Source: Methylococcus sp. Mc7 (GTDB taxonomy: Bacteria > Pseudomonadota > Gammaproteobacteria > Methylococcales > Methylococcaceae). From it: a DNA stretch of 64,000 nt. The notes below the pieces were generated by a model. That model saw nothing but the letters and a program-made list of their open reading frames with translations, was not told the origin of the DNA and searched no databases. The stretch is taken from assembly GCF_019285515.1 (NCBI RefSeq), contig NZ_CP079095.1, forward strand, positions 3,814,501-3,878,500. Direction: 5' to 3'. A program made the translations under genes and the position numbers. Each line of letters begins with the position of its first letter. Positions within the stretch are counted from its first letter, which is position 1. Positions 59,402 through 64,000 of this stretch are shown one piece after another.

Positions 59402-60402
59402 CTACAACCCCTGCACCAGCGCTCTACCAAGGTTTGGATTACAACCGGAGACGAGCCCGTTCCACCACACGTAGCCCGATAAATTACCACCCTCCCACTT
59501 GAAAACGGGCGAGCCGCTGTCACCATTACGGCAGTAAACGTTTGCCGTGAATGCATCGTAAATCGTGGCGCCGTCTGGATATGTGTACGTCGTGGAGGGT
59601 ATCACGACGTCGCCGCAGCTGTAATGGGTGCTATACCCGCTCTTGCAAACCCACTCTCCCGTCCAGACCGAGGAATGCGAGCCGAGAATGTAGGCAGTTC
59701 CGTACTCATACAGGGTAATTTCACCCAGTTTGAAGGAGCTCGCCGCTCCAGTCCATTGGATCGCACCCATGTCGGAACCTGCCCAGTAGTTGGACCAGAG
59801 AGAATAGCCGATCCGACTGCAAGACCCGTTGTCCCAGTATGATGCGGCCGTCGTGCAGTGCCCGGCGGTGAGAATCCGCTTGTTGCCGTTACCCAAATTT
59901 TGGAGGACGCCTGCTGAACACCAGTTCGAGCCGCATTGCCCTTCTACCATGATCACGCCGCCGCCACGGATGGCAGGCTCATAGCTACCAGCTTCATATT
60001 CGACCCGAACGGCCGTCCCGAATGCAAGTGCCGCCTCCAGAAGAGCCGAGAGACTTTCGCCGTCGTTGGATGGCCTCGCAGTTCGTTCCCTTTCGGCACG
60101 TTCCGCTGCTTCTGTCACAGTGAGGACAACGCAGTTTTGCTTCATATCGATACCGATGCCGGTATTTTTGACGCGAAAGCGACCCGTCAGACTACCCTCG
60201 ATTGCCTTCAGTTCGTTCCAGCTTCGAGTCACCCTTTGTGAAACTGCACCGAGCGCCCGTACCTGGTTCGCGCCGTCCTCGTCTAGCACAGCCACCACGA
60301 CCGTGTTGTTCTCCTGATCCAGCCAGAAGCTGGCCGTCCGATCTTCTCCCAACCGGTTAACTAATTGTTTCCCAAGTGCAATGCGCGAGTTTTGGGAACT
60401 TA
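59402..60402 (-). pseudogene. Secreted trypsin/streptogrisin-like serine protease, 3' fragment
   Basis: The fragment encodes about 332 native residues. It starts within the pro-region (SSQNSRIALGKQLVNRLGED, ASFWLDQENN) and includes the whole S1 catalytic domain: ILTAGHCTT (His), GSDMGAIQ (Asp), CRNGDSGSPVFKW (Ser). Cysteines in the domain suggest disulfides. An ATG inside the IS (60439) gives a 345-aa frame whose first 13 residues (MPHFVQVNSGQRL) come from the element, but there is no signal peptide, so it should not be secreted. The gene is less GC-rich than average. Confidence 0.85.
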
Positions 60403-61694
60403 GGCGTTGTCCGGAATTAACTTGAACAAAATGGGGCAACGGTGTAGTTCCATTCGCCGTGAAATGAATCCGGAGTTAAATTGACCTTGCCGAGTTCTTC
60501 GTCGGTAACCTTGAGGCCGGTCGGGTAGCTAGCGGTGTCCAATTCGGCGCGGATGCGTAAGCCTTTGCGATTGGTTGTACTGCCGATTAGATTGACGATG
60601 ACTTCATGACTGATCAGTGGCTTGCCACGCCAATTCAGACTGATGTAAGAGAACATGCGATGCTCGATCTTGTTCCATTTACTCGTTCCGGGCGGAAGGT
60701 GGCAGACGTGAAGCGTTAATCCAATCTCATCGGCCAAGCGCTGCAAAGCGACCTTCCAGAGACGCACACGATAGCCATTGCTGCCACCTCCATCCGCTGT
60801 GATCAGTAATTGGCTGGCGGTGGGATAGGCGAGCCCGCCCATTTTGAGCCACCAGCGGCGAATGCTCTCCACGGCGAATTCGGCGGTGTCATGATCGGTG
60901 CCGATACTCACCCATCCGGCATTCAGCGTGGGATCGTACACCCCGTACGGGTTGACCTTGCCCAGTTCACGATCAATGAAATCATGGGTCCGCACCACTT
61001 CCGGTTGTCCTTGGGGCTGCCATTCCCGACCACCATTCTTGAAGTCGCCCACCAACTCCTTCTTCTTGGTATCAACAGAGATGACCGGTTGACCGCGCAG
61101 CTGATACGCCATGACCTGCTGGTTGATGTACTCAAACTGCGCATCGCGATCCGCGTGATCCCGGCCTTCGCGCATCTTGCGATTGGCTTGCAGGCTGTAC
61201 CCCAATTCACCGAGCAATTCCGACACCTTTTGTCGCCCGATCGGGTGCCCTTGACGGGTCAGTACGTCCGCGAGTTGCCGGGTACTCTTGAGCGTCCATC
61301 GCAACGGGGACATCGGGTCTCCCCGTGTCACCGGATCGACCAGCCGTTCCAAGCTTTCCAATACCTGCGGATCCTTCGCCGCCAATCGTTTGCGGCCTCC
61401 ACCCGGCGCTCGCGTTCGCTCCTGCCGGAAAAACCCCGGTCCCGAGCGCTGTGCCAACTCTTCCAATCCCTGATAAATCGTCGTGCGCGACAGCCCTGTC
61501 GCCCGGGCGACCGTCGCCACACCCCCTCGTCCCAGCTGACCGGCTTCCACCGCAGCCCACAAGCGACGACCTCGCTCATCAAGAATCTCACTCAGCACCC
61601 CATACTTCTGCTGAATCGCCTGTTCCGCTTTCGCATCCATGCCTTCCATCTAGCATGAATCGGCGTAATGTTCAACTTATTTGCGGACGACGCC
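60403..61694 (-). mobile_element. ISAzo13-family insertion sequence (1,292 bp) inside the protease gene
   Basis: Ends are 25-bp imperfect inverted repeats (21 of 25): GGCGTTGTCCGGAATTAACT from 60403, and at the other end the complement GGCGTCGTCCGCAAATAAGT read inward from 61694. Flanks are TTA at 60400-60402 and TTA at 61695-61697, a 3-bp duplication. Deleting the element and one TTA joins the two protease fragments exactly in frame (Q-R-V then S-S-Q-N), which confirms the boundaries independently. Confidence 0.92.
60417..61649 (-). CDS. ISAzo13-family transposase
   Basis: The 410-aa transposase begins MEGMDAKAEQAIQQKYGVLS with an N-terminal helix-turn-helix (GVATVARATGLSRTTIYQGL). The DDE-type core includes VISVDTKKKELVGDFKNGG, GTDHDTAEFAVESIRRWWLK, LLITADGGGSNGYR and GTSKWNKIEHRMFSYISLNW. 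The frame is complete. The ATG at codon 4 is an alternative start. It fills nearly all of the element. Confidence 0.92.
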   Translation of the reverse strand: MEGMDAKAEQAIQQKYGVLSEILDERGRRLWAAVEAGQLGRGGVATVARATGLSRTTIYQGLEELAQRSGPGFFRQERTRAPGGGRKRLAAKDPQVLESLERLVDPVTRGDPMSPLRWTLKSTRQLADVLTRQGHPIGRQKVSELLGELGYSLQANRKMREGRDHADRDAQFEYINQQVMAYQLRGQPVISVDTKKKELVGDFKNGGREWQPQGQPEVVRTHDFIDRELGKVNPYGVYDPTLNAGWVSIGTDHDTAEFAVESIRRWWLKMGGLAYPTASQLLITADGGGSNGYRVRLWKVALQRLADEIGLTLHVCHLPPGTSKWNKIEHRMFSYISLNWRGKPLISHEVIVNLIGSTTNRKGLRIRAELDTASYPTGLKVTDEELGKVNLTPDSFHGEWNYTVAPFCSS

Positions 61695-61944
61695 TTACGC
61701 GCTGAAGAGCTTTTTTGGGGCTCATCCCAAGTTGCTCAGCCATGGACATGGCGGCACGCTGCCGCTGAGCGGTATCTGAAATAACGTTTGCTCGATTGGC
61801 TTTGGGGAAAGCGACAGACGCATCAAGAGACTCATTCTCGTCACCGAGGCCAGCCCAGAGAGAAAAGGGCAAAGCAATTAAGAAGAGAAGCATGCTACCA
61901 CGGAGTACGCCGCATCTATTCTGACATCTCATATTGTGTACCAT
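61695..61944 (-). pseudogene. Secreted serine protease, 5' fragment with signal peptide
   Basis: The fragment encodes 83 residues from the ATG at 61944 (MVHNMRCQNRCGV) with GGGAG upstream. It has a clear signal peptide (GSMLLFLIALPFSLWAGLG) and the beginning of a pro-region (AAMSMAEQLGMSPKKALQRV). Translation now runs into the IS and stops after RRRPQIS. Joined with the fragment at 59,402-60,402 it gives one protein of about 415 residues: signal, pro-domain, S1 protease. The SPxxAL pro-domain style fits the streptogrisin/alpha-lytic type. Confidence 0.82.
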
Positions 61945-62441
61945 ATCGTTCTCCCGTAAGCCGGCCAATACAGCGCGGCATAGTGAATTGAATGAGAAAG
62001 GTCCCAGCGCAATGACTACGAGGCGGTTATACCAACTTTCTGCGATCAACCGCTCGACTTGTTAATTAGCAATCTCTGGACCATGTGAACAACACAAGAG
62101 AAGTCGATGATACGAGCGGAGAAAAGATCAGAAACCACGTGAAATCACTATAACAGCTGAGTCATTTCCCGAATTCCGTCCACCAGCTGTTCCCGCACAG
62201 AAAAGGTGGAAAAGAGCGACACAATGCAAACGAGTCCGATATAGTCCACGGTCGAGCAATCCGCCGCAGGGTAACACGATGGCGTTGTCCGGCGCCGGGA
62301 CTAAGGCGTACAAGGTCGCCCATTTATGCCAAGCGATCGTATGTAGATCGAGGTAAGGCATAGGATGGGCATTACGGCTGCCGGATGGCAACTTTCAACT
62401 CGTCGACACCCCGAAGCCCCCCCCCCAACCCTCGCGTATGC
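61945..62441. other. Gene-poor AT-richer gap upstream of the protease
   Basis: This 497-bp gap must contain the original protease promoter. A minus-strand frame at 62,128-62,391 (87 codons) has no ribosome site or recognisable domain and is not called. A run of ten C lies at 62417-62426, just past the thiSG stop. No RNA gene or clear repeat is seen. Confidence 0.5.
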
Positions 62442-63422
62442 TCAATCGAAGAACAGCCCCGCCAGCGGCGACGAGGCCGAAGCGAACCGGCGCCGCGGCA
62501 TCCTGCCCGCCAGGAAGGCTTCGCGCCCGGCTTCGATCGCCTTCTTCATCGCCGAGGCCATCAGCACCGGATTCCTCGCCTCGGCAATGGCCGTGTTCAT
62601 GAGCACGCCATCGCAGCCGAGCTCCATCGCCACTGCGGCGTCGGAGGCCGTACCCACCCCGGCGTCGACCAGTACCGGAACCTTTGCGTTTTCCACGATG
62701 GTCAGGATGTTGTAGGGATTGCGTATCCCGAGCCCCGATCCGATGGGGGCGGCCAGGGGCATCACGGCGACGCAGCCGATGTCTTCCAGGCGCTTGGCGA
62801 TGATCGGATCGTCGTTGGTGTACACCATGACATCGAATCCATCGCGCACCAGGATCTCCGCCGCCTCCAGGGTCGCGGTCACGTCCGGGAACAGGGTCGT
62901 CGGGTCGCCCAGCACCTCGAGCTTGACCAGCCGGTGCCCGCCCAGCAGCTCACGGGCCAGGCGGCAGGTGCGTACGGCGTCTTCGACGGTATAGCAGCCG
63001 GCGGTGTTGGGCAGGAGGGTGTAGCGGTCGGGCGGGATGACGTCCAGCAGGTTGGGCTGGCCGGGGTCCTGGCCGATGTTGGTGCGGCGGATCGCCACCG
63101 TGACGATTTCCGCACCGGACATTTCGACCGCGGCCCCCGTCTCCGCCAAGTCCTTGTACTTCCCGGTACCGACCAACAGGCGCGACGTGTAGACCTTTCC
63201 GGCGATCACCAGCGGATCGCCCTCCCCGCCCCCTATGGCGTGGACGATTTCGACCCGGTCGTCAGGCTCGAGAACCCGGGAACCGTAGCTGCCGTGCGGG
63301 ACGATTTCGAGGTTCAGTTCGACCGCCACACGCTTCCCCGCAAGGTCCATAGCGGCGATCAGATCTTCGAGGGTCGCGCCTGCCGGCACCGCACGCTCTT
63401 CGCCGTTGACGAAAATACGCAT
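62442..63422 (-). CDS. ThiS-ThiG fusion: sulfur carrier plus thiazole synthase
   Basis: The 326-aa product starts with a complete ThiS ubiquitin-like domain ([20 protein letters not shown], ending [10 protein letters not shown] at residue 66). It runs directly into ThiG ([46 protein letters not shown] with the likely Schiff-base Lys, [12 protein letters not shown]). ThiG makes the thiazole of thiamine. The ATG at 63422 has GGGGAGG upstream. In separate ThiS the C-terminal Gly-Gly must be free; here it is inside the chain, so cleavage or a special mechanism is needed. It follows aroG by 4 bp. Confidence 0.93.
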   Translation of the reverse strand: MRIFVNGEERAVPAGATLEDLIAAMDLAGKRVAVELNLEIVPHGSYGSRVLEPDDRVEIVHAIGGGEGDPLVIAGKVYTSRLLVGTGKYKDLAETGAAVEMSGAEIVTVAIRRTNIGQDPGQPNLLDVIPPDRYTLLPNTAGCYTVEDAVRTCRLARELLGGHRLVKLEVLGDPTTLFPDVTATLEAAEILVRDGFDVMVYTNDDPIIAKRLEDIGCVAVMPLAAPIGSGLGIRNPYNILTIVENAKVPVLVDAGVGTASDAAVAMELGCDGVLMNTAIAEARNPVLMASAMKKAIEAGREAFLAGRMPRRRFASASSPLAGLFFD

Positions 63423-63426
63423 GCGC

Positions 63427-64000
63427 TCAGCCTCCCCGCACATTCCGAAGGCCGGCCGGCTGGCCGCGCCGGCACTCCACCGCGGCGGCGAGGCGCTCGA
63501 GCACGGCCACGCTGTCGCCCCAGCCGATGCAGGCATCGGTGATGCTGACACCGTATTCGGGCACCGTCCCCCTGTGCAGTTTCTGGTTTCCCGGCTTGAG
63601 ATGGCTCTCGACCATCAAGCCGATGATCCGCCGGTCGCCGCCGCCGATCTGTTCGGCCACATCCTCGGCCACCCGGAGCTGCTTCAGGTAATCCTTCATG
63701 CTGTTGGCATGGCTGCAATCGACCATGATGTTGGGCGGCAGATCGGCGGCTTCCAGCGCCCTGGCCGCGGCTTCGACGCTGGCCGCGTCGTAATTCGGCC
63801 TGGAACCGCCGCGGAGGATGATGTGGCAGTCGGCGTTGCCGGTCGTGGAGAAGATCGCCGAATGGCCGGCCTTGGTCAGCGAGAGGAAGTGATGCGGCCG
63901 CCGCGCCGCGCCTATGGCGTCGATGGCCACCTTGATCGTGCCGTCCGTTGCGTTCTTGAATCCGACCGGACACGACAGCCCCGAGGCCAACTCGCGGTGC
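63427..64000 (-). CDS. aroG: DAHP synthase (AroG/F/H type), C-terminal part
   Basis: The 191 or so visible residues run off the window edge at 64000; the start is outside. They contain [53 protein letters not shown] and [15 protein letters not shown], the class I alpha DAHP synthase features with metal ligands Cys/His/Glu/Asp. The enzyme makes the first shikimate-pathway intermediate. Which paralogue (feedback type) cannot be told from this part. It lies 4 bp upstream of the thiSG fusion on the same strand. Confidence 0.92.
   Translation of the reverse strand, partial: HRELASGLSCPVGFKNATDGTIKVAIDAIGAARRPHHFLSLTKAGHSAIFSTTGNADCHIILRGGSRPNYDAASVEAAARALEAADLPPNIMVDCSHANSMKDYLKQLRVAEDVAEQIGGGDRRIIGLMVESHLKPGNQKLHRGTVPEYGVSITDACIGWGDSVAVLERLAAAVECRRGQPAGLRNVRGG

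Noticed and set aside
62128-62391. 87-codon minus-strand frame in the gap before the protease
   Set aside because: No ribosome site, no domain and odd composition; treated as noncoding.
62417-62426. Run of ten C near the end of thiSG as a phase-variation tract
   Set aside because: It lies just outside the coding region, past the stop of thiSG, so slippage would not change a protein.

Overview
The window is a GC-rich (roughly 65 percent by eye) chromosomal segment of a gammaproteobacterium. The gene set (group-4 hydrogenase genes, a complete biotin cluster, a type II secretion cluster, cytochrome bd oxidase, several copper-related exported proteins, a ThiS-ThiG fusion) and the style of the proteins fit a Methylococcus-like methanotroph. 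That assignment rests on recall of the families and was not checked by a search.

Layout. 1-1 kb: the end of a hydrogenase large-subunit gene and its small-subunit gene, separated by a nested palindromic MITE-like insertion. 1-9.2 kb: single metabolic genes (STAS-like protein, HAD phosphatase, WecA-like transferase, TetR/DJ-1 divergent pair with twin operators, PaaK-like ligase, Nif3, beta-CASP nuclease) and a Met/His-rich exported protein. 9.3-13.8 kb: bioB-F-H-C-D, tightly packed on the minus strand. 14-26 kb: comF, then a minus-strand type II secretion cluster in the order gspE-F-G-H-I-J, a hairpin plus T-tract, then gspK-L-M-C-D. 26-31 kb: hisC, a TVP38-like protein, a TSUP permease, an OpgD-like glucan protein, alkB. 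31-36.6 kb: a PepSY-like protein, the cytochrome bd operon cydP-A-B-X (cydX encodes only 40 aa), then a persulfide dioxygenase/TSUP pair with a good sigma-54 promoter. 36.8-38.1 kb: a divergent sigma-54 activator that probably drives that pair. 38-50 kb: multicopper oxidase, argG, feoAB, another sigma-54 activator, pyrF, a CinA-like protein, tRNA-Gly(CCC), PhoX-like protein, Ca/H antiporter. 51-56.7 kb: an EcsC/DUF5132/HMA2 operon, a lipoprotein of unknown function, a second PhoX-like protein and a SmbP-like metal-binding protein.

56.8-62.4 kb is a more AT-rich insertion zone. An IS1380-family element lies at the 5' end of an unrecognised exported-protein gene, and an ISAzo13-family element sits inside a secreted serine protease gene. 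Removing the second element and one copy of its 3-bp target duplication restores the protease reading frame exactly. The window ends with a ThiS-ThiG fusion gene and the 3' part of a DAHP synthase gene.

The most interesting themes are the self-contained persulfide-response circuit at 35-38 kb, the reconstructable IS-disrupted protease, the MITE-like element in the hydrogenase operon, the uncharacterised EcsC/DUF5132/HMA2 operon, and a recurrent set of Met/His-rich or copper-linked exported proteins.
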